Origin: Hetaerina americana
Lineage: Eukaryota; Arthropoda; Insecta; Odonata; Calopterygidae
Direction of reading: 5' to 3'
Assembly (NCBI GenBank): GCA_022747635.1
Contig: JAKTNV010000066.1
Span: 2,194,501-2,258,500, forward strand
DNA length: 64,000 nucleotides
The notes under the pieces were generated by a model that worked only from the letters and a program-made list of their open reading frames with translations, had not been told where the DNA came from and searched no databases. The position numbers and the translations under genes were made by a program. Shown piece by piece: positions 1 to 11,300 of this stretch (position 1 is the first letter of the stretch; each line of letters begins with the position of its first letter).

Positions 1-28
1 ATATAACATGTTAATTTTGAATACTCAC

Positions 29-114
29 CTGGAACTGGCAATGCGTTTATCTCGGACAGAACCACTCCCCCCAAGAACACGCTAAGAACCAAACACCACT
101 TCATTGTTTGAAAT
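29..114 (-). CDS. Copy A exon 2: signal peptide of Ser/His-rich secreted protein
   Basis: This coding exon of a spliced gene encodes a secretion signal. The ATG is at 104-102 and reads MKWCLVLSVFLGGVVL followed by SEINALPVP, a short basic start, a hydrophobic core and a likely cleavage after INA. The exon is bounded by a pyrimidine-rich acceptor (cattcttccag) and a consensus donor (CCAG|gtgagtat). It carries 76 coding bases, so the intron falls after codon position 1, exactly as in copies C and D. The matching exon 3 must lie to the left of the window. The promoter and exon 1 are at 2976-3053, so intron 1 is about 2.9 kb and holds a LINE. The function of the mature protein is unknown. The family call is strong because three copies share frame, length and splice phase. 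Confidence 0.8.
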
Positions 115-475
115 CTGGAAGAATGAAAACGTGAAGTCATTTGAAGTCGTCAAATTCACCCTGGTCAACTGGTAGGAGGTCAACAAACAAAAAAGCCATT
201 TAAAACAAAATTAAATATGAGTCGATGTTTATCACTTAATATACCAGCTGTCGTTCAACGAAAGTAATTATATCCGCGGCGTTCATTATAAGTGTGAAAA
301 CTAACGGCATTGTACAAATGTAGTAAAGGAGCAGACTTTACATAAATATACATCTTGGACGATTTTGGTAGGAAAGAATTAAATGAAATAAGATTTTTGC
401 TTTTTCATTACAGTACTTTTTAATGAACTAATTATGATTAATAATTTAAATAAATAACACTAATGTATATTAAAA
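115..475 (-). other. Copy A intron 1, exon-proximal part
   Basis: This AT-rich sequence has no open frame I would support. Its first 120 bases align loosely with intron 1 of copy C (32904-33040), which supports common descent of the two copies. I see nothing else here. Confidence 0.6.
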
Positions 476-660
476 TTAGGTAACCTACCGGTTAAGGTCG
501 GTTTTTGGATGGACATAATACTAATTAAATAATTTGTGACCCCTCGCAAAACACAACATCCTACTCTACCTCAGCTCTGAGTACTTTCTTCCTCCCATCA
601 TTACGTCCAACATCCCTATCCTGTTCCTTCCCTTTCCTCGTTTGCCTCGGTATATTATGC
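476..660 (-). mobile_element. LINE 3' tail, family 1
   Basis: This is a 3'-terminal fragment of the non-LTR family seen at 885-2470. On the minus strand it ends with the family tail ccttaaccggtaggttacct. The same tail recurs at 885, 16915, 39780, 39967 and 47880. No coding sequence remains. Confidence 0.65.
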
Positions 661-718
661 CTAATTATGATTTCTGGCCAATTCCAGGACTCCAAGAGCC
701 AGATAAAGGATTGCTCTA

Positions 719-720
<2 letters not shown>

Positions 721-785
<65 letters not shown>

Positions 786-803
786 TAATATATATATATA
801 TAA

Positions 804-868
<65 letters not shown>

Positions 869-880
869 TATATATAATTA
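721..880. repeat. (TA)n microsatellite
   Basis: This long TA dinucleotide tract has a few A insertions. It sits directly beyond the 3' tail of the LINE at 885-2470 and so may be that element's microsatellite tail. Confidence 0.9.
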
Positions 881-884
881 TTAT

Positions 885-2470
885 GAGGTAATCTACCGGT
901 TAAGGTAGGTTTTTGGATGGAACAGCTACTATATAAATATTTTGTGACTCCTAACAAAACACAAAATCTAGCAACCTTCCCTACATCAGGTTCCTCTTCA
1001 TATCTGCTACTTAATCCCTTCAACCCTTCCAACATCCAAATCCTGTTCCTTGCCTTACTCGTTTACCTAACATTCTCCCCTCTATTACAGTCTTCAACAT
1101 ACCACTGCCGGTCAATACCCCTTTCATTCACTTTTCCTGCCTCCAGAGGTTTTCTCCCAACAAACCCCTCTCTTCACCAACCATACCAAGTACTTCCTCA
1201 TTTGTTTTCTTCTCTGTCCATTTCACCTTCTCCATTCTTCCCCACACCCACATTTCAAAAGCCTCCAGTCTACGTCTATCCTTCTGCTTCAATGACCACG
1301 TTTCCACGCCGTACATATCAAATTTTTTGCGGGTCTTTCTTAACATCCTTACTCAACGTCCCTGTCATCAACTCTCTCCTCCTTGTGAAAGCCTCTTTGC
1401 CTAGCGCAATTCTTCTCCCTACGTCCCTACTACTTTGACCGTGTTGGTCCAAAACAATTCCAGGATACATAAACAGTCTAACTGCTCTAGTTTTTGCCCT
1501 CCTATTTAATATTTAGCTTGCCCTTTTTCTTTCTAGAAAATCGCATAAGCTTTGTTTTATTAATATTGATTTTCATCCCATACCTGTCGCACTGAATTTC
1601 CAATTCACTCAGCAATGCTTGCAGCCCCTTGGCTGACTGACAAACTAAAGCTTGGTCATCAGCAAACCTAACTGATTTTACGAATTCCCCGCCCACTTTC
1701 ATCCCTACCTCCGGTCCTTCCCATGCCTCTTTAATCATTTCCTCTGCATACAGGTTGAACAGCAACGGTGATAATGAGCAACCCTGCCTTACACCTCTTC
1801 CTAACACTGCCCATCCGGACGCCCCGTTCCCCACCCGCACCTGAGCAGTCTGAGACATGTACAGGTTGCGGATTAGCCTCCTTTCCCTCCAATCTATTCC
1901 TATTTTCTGCAAAATAGTCATTATTTTTTCCCAATTCACTCTATCAAAGGCTTCTTCTAAATCTACGAAACAGGCAAATACCTCCTGGTTATGTTCTATA
2001 TTCCTCTCTATTAATAATCTCATTACTGCAATGGCAGCACGCGTACCTCTCTCCTTCCTAAACCCAAACTGATCATCCCCTAAGTAATCATTTGCCCTAC
2101 TCTCTATCCTTTTGTTTATAATCTTGAGAACAATTTAAGCTGCGTGGGATATCAAACTTCTCGTCCTGTAGTCCTCACATGATATAGCTTTTACCTCTTT
2201 TGGAATAGGAACTAAAACTGATCTCACAAAGTCTTCCGGCCAGATTCCTTCCTCCTAAATGCTACGGATCAGCCCATATAGAATCTTCCTCCCACATTTT
2301 CCCAAGCATTTTAATAGTTCCGCGGGATTGTTATCCACCCCACGGCCTTATTTAGTTTCATCTCCCTTAATACCCTTTCTATCTCTTCGTCGAGTATGCC
2401 TGCACCTAAGCTCTCTACCTCTACGTCATATTCATTTTCAATGTCTAACTTTCTTGGTCGAAATTCTTTA
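885..2470 (-). mobile_element. LINE family 1, truncated reverse transcriptase copy
   Basis: This is a 5'-truncated non-LTR retrotransposon in intron 1 of copy A. The clearest part is the reverse transcriptase at 1502-2100. It has QFGFRKERGTRAA, then FVDLEEAFDRVNW (motif A), GVRQGCSLSPLLFNLY (motif B) and FADDQALV (the catalytic DD box). Downstream, 1128-1346 encodes the usual C-terminal segment of this family (YGVETWSLKQKDRRRLEAFE). The part above 2100 carries several stops and frameshifts, so the copy is dead. It ends in the family tail next to (TA)n. The family resembles endonuclease-reverse transcriptase LINEs that are common in insect genomes; I cannot assign the clade firmly. Confidence 0.85.
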
Positions 2471-2499
2471 CTAAACAGTTCTTCTATATATAAAATTAT

Positions 2500-2514
2500 A
2501 CACACACACATACC

Positions 2515-2558
<44 letters not shown>

Positions 2559-2578
2559 CACCTATATATATATATACC

Positions 2579-2647
<69 letters not shown>

Positions 2648-2690
2648 ATATATATATATATATATATATTTTTGTATATATATATATTTT
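2500..2690. repeat. (CA)n and (TA)n compound microsatellite
   Basis: About 30 bases of CA dinucleotides lead into (TA)n, broken by TTTG and CACC interruptions. It lies within intron 1 of copy A. Confidence 0.9.
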
Positions 2691-2975
2691 TTATATGAAT
2701 ATCTTTAAATCTAAATAGATATAAATGTGTCGCTTGAAATAGGGGTTATAATTCCACCCAGTGCATTTATTGCATAAAATATAAATTAATATACAGAAGT
2801 TTTACAATACCGAAATGGCGATTGGAAATGATATTAAGATTATTATCGAAATACTTTTCAACATACCGGCTTCTCCAACGACCACGGTTTAATTGTATGG
2901 ACTATTAATGCATATATTTTAACACGACAAAGTCTATACATGTACAAGGCTAGAAGCATTCTTCCAAATGCTTAC
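2691..2975 (-). other. Copy A intron 1, promoter-proximal part
   Basis: This is AT-rich intronic sequence. I see no gene, RNA or recognised repeat in it. Confidence 0.5.
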
Positions 2976-3053
2976 CTAGGCACACCAGATGACTGCTGAA
3001 CTCGAAGAACCGATCAGCTTCTAATACAGCCATTCGGGGTCCCAGCTTTTATA
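2976..3053 (-). promoter_or_regulatory. Copy A core promoter and non-coding exon 1
   Basis: On the minus strand a TATAAAA box lies at 3053-3047, followed by gctggg. The same box and the following text recur in copies C and D. Transcription should start about 25-30 bases downstream, near 3020. The conserved leader containing gttcttcgag ends either at 2986 (catctg|gtgtgc) or at 2976 (cctag|gtaagc); the second is the better donor. Upstream identity with the other copies runs through about 3140. Confidence 0.7.
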
Positions 3054-3206
3054 TCCACCACCGCTTTCCTGTCTGCAGTGGAATTTGCATTGATAAGGGA
3101 AGGCGATACCTGCGGCGTTTAAGTTCCACGGGAAGAGAAGATTACGATTATATTATAATTACGGAAAGGTGTGCGTGGGTAAATTTCCTAAGCAAAGACG
3201 CGAACC

Positions 3207-3208
<2 letters not shown>

Positions 3209-3276
<68 letters not shown>
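3209..3276. repeat. (TA)n microsatellite at left edge of the array
   Basis: This pure TA tract replaces array sequence immediately after the monomer text (read on the minus strand) gaatgtgta. The same replacement point is used at 15567. Confidence 0.9.
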
Positions 3277-3281
<5 letters not shown>

Positions 3282-4848
3282 TCAAACACGAAATCCCGCC
3301 AAACGGCGAATAAATACTCATATATACAGAAACATATATAAGGAAAAGGGATAGGAACACGTATAGGGGACGAACACAATAGAGGTGGGGAAGGCGGAAT
3401 CGAACGGATCACAAGAGTAAAAATATTTCCTCAACCGGGACTCGAACACCGGATCTTTCCACTTGCCGGGCGGATGCTCTTAACCACTTGAGCTATCGAG
3501 GATATGTAATTTACCCTGAGATCCGTGGGTCTTATATGTCGCCAAGCGCCCCGATTCTTTAGCCAAGAGATGGCGTCAGGGGGCTGTTTCACCCACCAAA
3601 GGAGAAATAGACAATACACAAGAGGAAAGGACAGTGGTTAGAATTCATACAACATCATACAGGAAAAGAACAGTGCGTTTCGTGGCACGCATAGCCAGAA
3701 GAAAGAGATGAGCCACATTGGCCAAATACACATTCAAACACGAAATCCCGCCAAACGGCGAATAAATACTCATATATACAGAAACATATATAAGGAAAAG
3801 GGATAGGAACACGTATAAAGGACGAACACAATAGAGGTGGGGAAGGCGGAATCGAACGGATCACAAGAGTAAAAATATTTCCTCAACCGGGACTCGAACA
3901 CCGGATCTTTCCACTTGCCGGGCGGATGCTCTTAACCACTTGAGCTATCGAGGATATGTAATTTACCCTGAGATCCGTGGGTCTTATATGTCGCCAAGCG
4001 CCCCGATTCTTTAGCCAAGAGATGGCGTCAGGGGGCTGTTTCACCCACCAAAGGAGAAATAGACAATACACAAGAGGAAAGGACAGTGGTTAGAATTAAT
4101 ACAACATCATACAGGAAAAGAACAGTGCGTTTCGTGGCACGCATAGCCAGAAGAAAGAGATGAGCCACATTGGCCAAATACACATTCAAACACGAAATCC
4201 CGCCAAACGGCGAATAAATACTCATATATACAGAAACATATATAAGGAAAAGGGATAGGAACACGTATAAAGGACGAACACAATAGAGGTGGGGAAGGCG
4301 GAATCGAACGGATCACAAGAGTAAAAATATTTCCTCAACCGGGACTCGAACACCGGATCTTTCCACTTGCCGGGCGGATGCTGTTAACCACTTGAGCTAT
4401 CGAGGATATGTAATTTACCCTGAGATCCGTGGGTCTTATATGTCGCCAAGCGCCCCGATTCTTTAGCCAAGAGATGGCGTCAGGGGGCTGTTTCACCCAC
4501 CAAAGGAGAAATAGACAATACACAAGAGGAAAGGTCAGTGGTTAGAATTCATACAGCATCATACAGGAAAAGAACAGTGCGTTTCGTGGCACGCATAGCC
4601 AGAAGAAAGAGATGAGCCACATTGGCCAAATACACATTCAAACACGAAATCCCGCCAAACGGCGAATAAATACTCATATATACAGAAACATATATAAGGA
4701 AAAGGGATAGGAACACGTATAAAGGACGAACACAATAGAGGTGGGGAAGGCGGAATCGAACGGATCACAAGAGTAAAAATATTTCCTCAACCGGGACTCG
4801 AACACCGGATCTTTCCACTTGCCGGGCGGATGCTCTTAACCACTTGAT
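3277..4848 (-). repeat. 452-bp tandem array, minus-oriented block
   Basis: About 3.5 monomers of 452 bp lie head to tail on the minus strand. Each contains a 75-nt tRNA-like segment (minus 3428-3502, 3880-3954, 4332-4406, and a cut-off copy from 4784). Monomers are almost identical. Variants are an A at 4099 (attaat instead of attcat), a G at 4383 and the pair ggtcagtgg and cagcatc near 4532-4560. The 62- and 69-codon open frames in each monomer are by-products of the repeat, not genes. Confidence 0.95.
3428..3502 (-). ncRNA. tRNA-like segment of the array, minus block
   Basis: This is the minus-strand version of the segment described at 5143-5217. Identical copies lie at 3880-3954 and 4332-4406; the last has a C to G change inside the D-arm. 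A copy from 4784 is cut by the orientation switch at 4848. Confidence 0.6.
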
Positions 4849-4868
4849 GAGTGATTATATATGCGTGA
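4849..4868. other. Orientation switch inside the array
   Basis: About 20 bases (gagtgattatatatgcgtga) separate a minus-oriented monomer, cut within its tRNA-like segment, from a plus-oriented monomer that starts at gtatttattcgcc. The two halves diverge from this point. It may be a true inversion breakpoint or an assembly join. Confidence 0.8.
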
Positions 4869-7800
4869 TATATGAGTATTTATTCGCCGTTTGGCGGGAT
4901 TTCGTGTTTGAATGTGTATTTGGCCAATGTGGCTCATCTCTTTCTTCTGGCTATGCGTGCCACGAAACGCACTGTTCTTTTCCTGTATGATGTTGTATGA
5001 ATTCTAACCACTGTCCTTTCCTCTTGTGTATTGTCTATTTCTCCTTTGGTGGGTGAAACAGCCCCCTGACGCCATCTCTTGGCTAAAGAATCGGGGCGCT
5101 TGGCGACATATAAGACCCACGGATCTCAGGGTAAATTACATATCCTCGATAGCTCAAGTGGTTAAGAGCATCCGCCCGGCAAGTGGAAAGATCCGGTGTT
5201 CGAGTCCCGGTTGAGGAAATATTTTTACTCTTGTGATCCGTTCGATTCCGCCTTCCCCACCTCTATTGTGTTCGTCCTTTATACGTGTTCCTATCCCTTT
5301 TCCTTATATATGTTTCTGTATATATGAGTATTTATTCGCCGTTTGGCGGGATTTCGTGTTTGAATGTGTATTTGGCCAATGTGGCTCATCTCTTTCTTCT
5401 GGCTATGCGTGCCACGAAACGCACTGTTCTTTTCCTGTATGATGTTGTATGAATTCTAACCACTGTCCTTTCCTCTTGTGTATTGTCTATTTCTCCTTTG
5501 GTGGGTGAAACAGCCCCCTGACGCCATCTCTTGGCTAAAGAATCGGGGCGCTTGGCGACATATAAGACCCACGGATCTCAGGGTAAATTACATATCCTCG
5601 ATAGCTCAAGTGGTTAAGAGCATCCGCCCGGCAAGTGGAAAGATCCGGTGTTCGAGTCCCGGTTGAGGAAATATTTTTACTCTTGTGATCCGTTCGATTC
5701 CGCCTTCCCCACCTCTATTGTGTTCGTCCTTTATACGTGTTCCTATCCCTTTTCCTTATATATGTTTCTGTATATATGAGTATTTATTCGCCGTTTGGCG
5801 GGATTTCGTGTTTGAATGTGTATTTGGCCAATGTGGCTCATCTCTTTCTTCTGGCTATGCGTGCCACGAAACGCACTGTTCTTTTCCTGTATGATGTTGT
5901 ATGAATTCTAACCACTGTCCTTTCCTCTTGTGTATTGTCTATTTCTCCTTTGGTGGGTGAAACAGCCCCCTGACGCCATCTCTTGGCTAAAGAATCGGGG
6001 CGCTTGGCGACATATAAGACCCACGGATCTCAGGGTAAATTACATATCCTCGATAGCTCAAGTGGTTAAGAGCATCCGCCCGGCAAGTGGAAAGATCCGG
6101 TGTTCGAGTCCCGGTTGAGGAAATATTTTTACTCTTGTGATCCGTTCGATTCCGCCTTCCCCACCTCTATTGTGTTCGTCCTTTATACGTGTTCCTATCC
6201 CTTTTCCTTATATATGTTTCTGTATATATGAGTATTTATTCGCCGTTTGGCGGGATTTCGTGTTTGAATGTGTATTTGGCCAATGTGGCTCATCTCTTTC
6301 TTCTGGCTATGCGTGCCACGAAACGCACTGTTCTTTTCCTGTATGATGTTGTATGAATTCTAACCACTGTCCTTTCCTCTTGTGTATTGTCTATTTCTCC
6401 TTTGGTGGGTGAAACAGCCCCCTGACGCCATCTCTTGGCTAAAGAATCGGGGCGCTTGGCGACATATAAGACCCACGGATCTCAGGGTAAATTACATATC
6501 CTCGATAGCTCAAGTGGTTAAGAGCATCCGCCCGGCAAGTGGAAAGATCCGGTGTTCGAGTCCCGGTTGAGGAAATATTTTTACTCTTGTGATCCGTTCG
6601 ATTCCGCCTTCCCCACCTCTATTGTGTTCGTCCTTTATACGTGTTCCTATCCCTTTTCCTTATATATGTTTCTGTATATATGAGTATTTATTCGCCGTTT
6701 GGCGGGATTTCGTGTTTGAATGTGTATTTGGCCAATGTGGCTCATCTCTTTCTTCTGGCTATGCGTGCCACGAAACGCACTGTTCTTTTCCTGTATGATG
6801 TTGTATGAATTCTAACCACTGTCCTTTCCTCTTGTGTATTGTCTATTTCTCCTTTGGTGGGTGAAACAGCCCCCTGACGCCATCTCTTGGCTAAAGAATC
6901 GGGGCGCTTGGCGACATATAAGACCCACGGATCTCAGGGTAAATTACATATCCTCGATAGCTCAAGTGGTTAAGAGCATCCGCCCGGCAAGTGGAAAGAT
7001 CCGGTGTTCGAGTCCCGGTTGAGGAAATATTTTTACTCTTGTGATCCGTTCGATTCCGCCTTCCCCACCTCTATTGTGTTCGTCCTTTATACGTGTTCCT
7101 ATCCCTTTTCCTTATATATGTTTCTGTATATATGAGTATTTATTCGCCGTTTGGCGGGATTTCGTGTTTGAATGTGTATTTGGCCAATGTGGCTCATCTC
7201 TTTCTTCTGGCTATGCGTGCCACGAAACGCACTGTTCTTTTCCTGTATGATGTTGTATGAATTCTAACCACTGTCCTTTCCTCTTGTGTATTGTCTATTT
7301 CTCCTTTGGTGGGTGAAACAGCCCCCTGACGCCATCTCTTGGCTAAAGAATCGGGGCGCTTGGCGACATATAAGACCCACGGATCTCAGGGTAAATTACA
7401 TATCCTCGATAGCTCAAGTGGTTAAGAGCATCCGCCCGGCAAGTGGAAAGATCCGGTGTTCGAGTCCCGGTTGAGGAAATATTTTTACTCTTGTGATCCG
7501 TTCGATTCCGCCTTCCCCACCTCTATTGTGTTCGTCCTTTATACGTGTTCCTATCCCTTTTCCTTATATATGTTTCTGTATATATGAGTATTTATTCGCC
7601 GTTTGGCGGGATTTCGTGTTTGAATGTGTATTTGGCCAATGTGGCTCATCTCTTTCTTCTGGCTATGCGTGCCACGAAACGCACTGTTCTTTTCCTGTAT
7701 GATGCTGTATGAATTCTAACCACTGTCCTTTCCTCTTGTGTATTGTCTATTTCTCCTTTGGTGGGTGAAACAGCCCCCTGACGCCATCTCTTGGCTAAAG

Positions 7801-9848
7801 AATCGGGGCGCTTGGCGACATATAAGACCCACGGATCTCAGGGTAAATTACATATCCTCGATAGCTCAAGTGGTTAAGAGCATCCGCCCGGCAAGTGGAA
7901 AGATCCGGTGTTCGAGTCCCGGTTGAGGAAATATTTTTACTCTTGTGATCCGTTCGATTCCGCCTTCCCCACCTCTATTGTGTTCGTCCTTTATACGTGT
8001 TCCTATCCCTTTTCCTTATATATGTTTCTGTATATATGAGTATTTATTCGCCGTTTGGCGGGATTTCGTGTTTGAATGTGTATTTGGCCAATGTGGCTCA
8101 TCTCTTTCTTCTGGCTATGCGTGCCACGAAACGCACTGTTCTTTTCCTGTATGATGCTGTATGAATTCTAACCACTGACCTTTCCTCTTGTGTATTGTCT
8201 ATTTCTCCTTTGGTGGGTGAAACAGCCCCCTGACGCCATCTCTTGGCTAAAGAATCGGGGCGCTTGGCGACATATAAGACCCACGGATCTCAGGGTAAAT
8301 TACATATCCTCGATAGCTCAAGTGGTTAAGAGCATCCGCCCGGCAAGTGGAAAGATCCGGTGTTCGAGTCCCGGTTGAGGAAATATTTTTACTCTTGTGA
8401 TCCGTTCGATTCCGCCTTCCCCACCTCTATTGTGTTCGTCCTTTATACGTGTTCCTATCCCTTTTCCTTATATATGTTTCTGTATATATGAGTATTTATT
8501 CGCCGTTTGGCGGGATTTCGTGTTTGAATGTGTATTTGGCCAATGTGGCTCATCTCTTTCTTCTGGCTATGCGTGCCACGAAACGCACTGTTCTTTTCCT
8601 GTATGATGTTGTATGAATTCTAACCACTGTCCTTTCCTCTTGTGTATTGTCTATTTCTCCTTTGGTGGGTGAAACAGCCCCCTGACGCCATCTCTTGGCT
8701 AAAGAATCGGGGCGCTTGGCGACATATAAGACCCACGGATCTCAGGGTAAATTACATATCCTCGATAGCTCAAGTGGTTAAGAGCATCCGCCCGGCAAGT
8801 GGAAAGATCCGGTGTTCGAGTCCCGGTTGAGGAAATATTTTTACTCTTGTGATCCGTTCGATTCCGCCTTCCCCACCTCTATTGTGTTCGTCCTTTATAC
8901 GTGTTCCTATCCCTTTTCCTTATATATGTTTCTGTATATATGAGTATTTATTCGCCGTTTGGCGGGATTTCGTGTTTGAATGTGTATTTGGCCAATGTGG
9001 CTCATCTCTTTCTTCTGGCTATGCGTGCCACGAAACGCACTGTTCTTTTCCTGTATGATGTTGTATGAATTCTAACCACTGTCCTTTCCTCTTGTGTATT
9101 GTCTATTTCTCCTTTGGTGGGTGAAACAGCCCCCTGACGCCATCTCTTGGCTAAAGAATCGGGGCGCTTGGCGACATATAAGACCCACGGATCTCAGGGT
9201 AAATTACATATCCTCGATAGCTCAAGTGGTTAAGAGCATCCGCCCGGCAAGTGGAAAGATCCGGTGTTCGAGTCCCGGTTGAGGAAATATTTTTACTCTT
9301 GTGATCCGTTCGATTCCGCCTTCCCCACCTCTATTGTGTTCGTCCTTTATACGTGTTCCTATCCCTTTTCCTTATATATGTTTCTGTATATATGAGTATT
9401 TATTCGCCGTTTGGCGGGATTTCGTGTTTGAATGTGTATTTGGCCAATGTGGCTCATCTCTTTCTTCTGGCTATGCGTGCCACGAAACGCACTGTTCTTT
9501 TCCTGTATGATGTTGTATGAATTCTAACCACTGTCCTTTCCTCTTGTGTATTGTCTATTTCTCCTTTGGTGGGTGAAACAGCCCCCTGACGCCATCTCTT
9601 GGCTAAAGAATCGGGGCGCTTGGCGACATATAAGACCCACGGATCTCAGGGTAAATTACATATCCTCGATAGCTCAAGTGGTTAAGAGCATCCGCCCGGC
9701 AAGTGGAAAGATCCGGTGTTCGAGTCCCGGTTGAGGAAATATTTTTACTCTTGTGATCCGTTCGATTCCGCCTTCCCCACCTCTATTGTGTTCGTCCTTT
9801 ATACGTGTTCCTATCCCTTTTCCTTATATATGTTTCTGTATATATGAG
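4869..9848 (+). repeat. 452-bp tandem array, plus-oriented block
   Basis: Eleven monomers of exactly 452 bp run head to tail. Their tRNA-like segments start at 5143, 5595, 6047, 6499, 6951, 7403, 7855, 8307, 8759, 9211 and 9663. Differences are very rare: gatgctgt replaces gatgttgt near 7703 and 8155, and cactgacc replaces cactgtcc near 8176. The block ends at atatgagta, where a (TA)n tract takes over. Such uniformity indicates recent amplification or homogenisation. It is satellite-like, built from a tRNA-derived repeat. Confidence 0.95.
5143..5217 (+). ncRNA. tRNA-like Pol III unit (representative of 11 in the plus block)
   Basis: The 75 bases fold as a tRNA cloverleaf. TCCTCGA pairs with TTGAGGA as a 7-bp acceptor stem with one G-T pair. 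GCTC/GAGC is the D stem and TCCGC/GTGGA the anticodon stem. The loop CCGGCAA would place GGC as anticodon, but base 33 is C instead of the nearly universal T. The T arm has one extra T (CCGGTG...CCCGG), so a normal tRNA product is unlikely. An A box (TAGCTCAAGTGG) and a B box (GGTGTTCGAGTCCC) are both present. A TTTTT tract 4-5 bases downstream could terminate Pol III. The other copies start every 452 bases to 9663. I infer a tRNA-derived SINE head that was captured in a tandem repeat; transcription is not shown. Confidence 0.65.
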
Positions 9849-10002
<154 letters not shown>

Positions 10003-10383
10003 TAACCCTCCCCGGACAGCAACCTTGACGTGGTGGAAGGGCTTGTGCGTTCCGATGACCCCTAGAGCCGTGCTGGCGGGAGTAATAATAATGGCTTCTG
10101 GTAGGGATATGCATGCCAGATAGGTTTAAGGTTGGGAGCCAGACGAAAGGTAGTCCGCGCAGTGTCTGTTCCTTAGTGAGGCGGCTGCCATGACGTTTGA
10201 CCCCCATGGGGCAGCATGCAAATTATGGTGTCACGTTAAAAACACTATTGAGGAAGGCAACGGGAAACCACCTCAATTATAATTCTCAAGATAAATATGA
10301 TGGACAACATAGAGATTTTGAGTCCTTGCAACTACATGGCTCGGCCCAATCGGCAGTGTGTCGTGCCCAGCAGTTGGGGAGGG
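10003..10383 (+). mobile_element. LINE family 1 5' untranslated region fragment
   Basis: This segment is homologous to the 5' leader of family-1 LINEs at 42773-43250 (plus), 21546-21831 (minus) and 36651-37005 (minus). Shared marks are gacgtggtggaagggcttg, gaggaaggcaacgggaaacc and tgtgtcgtgccc. It stops abruptly at 10383, where the left arm of the inverted duplication starts. Confidence 0.75.
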
Positions 10384-10919
10384 AATATTTCTATTAAAAA
10401 GGTCTCGCACAAAAAAATGAAATTTTGATGAATTCCTTGGCACAAACGCTCCTGTGTTTGAATGAAATCGGATGAGGAGTTGAAGCGTGGGCGTAAAAAT
10501 GATGAGCATCGGTCGGGAAGAGACTCCCTGCCAAATAATTGACATATTCCCGATATGGCCCGGATTGATTGATTAATCCAATTAACGCTGGCAAAATAGC
10601 TGGTACCACAGGCATATTGTTAGGCAGAGTTATTTTAGTTTTGTATGAGAGATGAAGTGAGAAAATATCTCGGGAAGGTTTATTGGCGCGTTTGTTCTCA
10701 GTGAAGAATAAACGCAGTCGTGCGGATGCATTCAGGGTCTGGTTTGACGCTTATCCGTTGCAATCATGTGTCAACGAGATTCTGCGAAAAAAGAAACATT
10801 GGGTTTCCAAAGGTGATTCAGCTCCCATGAACCCGAAGACGGTACATCGGCCAACAAGGTCATGATGGCCACGGTTTTTTTGGGGTGCAGGCAGAATTTT
10901 GCGCTGTGTTTTGTATAAA
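10384..10919. other. Unassigned sequence at the outer end of the left arm
   Basis: No recognisable gene. A plus-strand frame of 60 codons (10683-10865) and minus-strand frames (10273-10615) show no family I know. Its mirror is 53862-54397. Confidence 0.4.
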
Positions 10920-11300
10920 GGGGGAGCAAATATTTAGCGGGGATGGTGAAAAGGCTGAGATACCGATTAGGAAAATATCAACTTGACCGAGGCTCGAATC
11001 GCGGACATACAGGTATGACTTGCCCGAACGCGTGCTTGGCCAATACTGCAGAGAAATACACAACGTTATCGAGGATAAACAATTAGCCAACGAACTGGTG
11101 TATACACCTTAGGTACTCAATGCAACTATAAACACCACTATTCTTTGGCCGTTGGTTTGGGGGCTGTTTCACCCGCCAACAGAAACGGACGAACGCAGGA
11201 CAGGAAGGGAAACCGGGGAAACAACGTCGTATCCCATCGTAAAGGTTGGGTTCAAGCCGTTTAAAGACCCACGCAGCCAGAAGAAGAAACATTTGCTATT
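10920..11300 (-). mobile_element. Diverged relative of the 452-bp repeat
   Basis: On the minus strand the order of landmarks matches the array monomer: ctgcgtgggtctttaaa, a gttcgtccgtttctg motif, gcgggtgaaacagcccc, ccaaagaat, tatcctcgata, and then a decayed B-box region (gattcgagcctcggtc). Identity is far below that inside the array. It represents an older dispersed copy of the same tRNA-derived family. Confidence 0.7.

Noticed and set aside
661..1035. Isoleucine/tyrosine-repeat open frames in (TA)n tracts (also near 2396, 3148, 9783, 14927 and 39569)
   Set aside because: They simply translate TA dinucleotides.
917..1438. 173-codon plus-strand frame
   Set aside because: It is the antisense of the LINE C-terminal region, whose real frame is on the minus strand.
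5143..5217. Functional tRNA genes, 14 copies
   Set aside because: Position 33 is C and the T arm has an extra base, so a mature tRNA is unlikely. I keep it as tRNA-like only.
3431..9734. Repeated 62- and 69-codon open frames in every 452-bp monomer (starting MYCLFLLWW and MIRSIPPSP)
   Set aside because: They are identical because the DNA monomer is identical. One overlaps the tRNA-like segment, and diverged copies of the repeat do not preserve them. No start context or domain supports coding.
3277..9848. Possible CRISPR-like array
   Set aside because: The 452-bp units are contiguous monomers without unique spacers, and the genome is eukaryotic.
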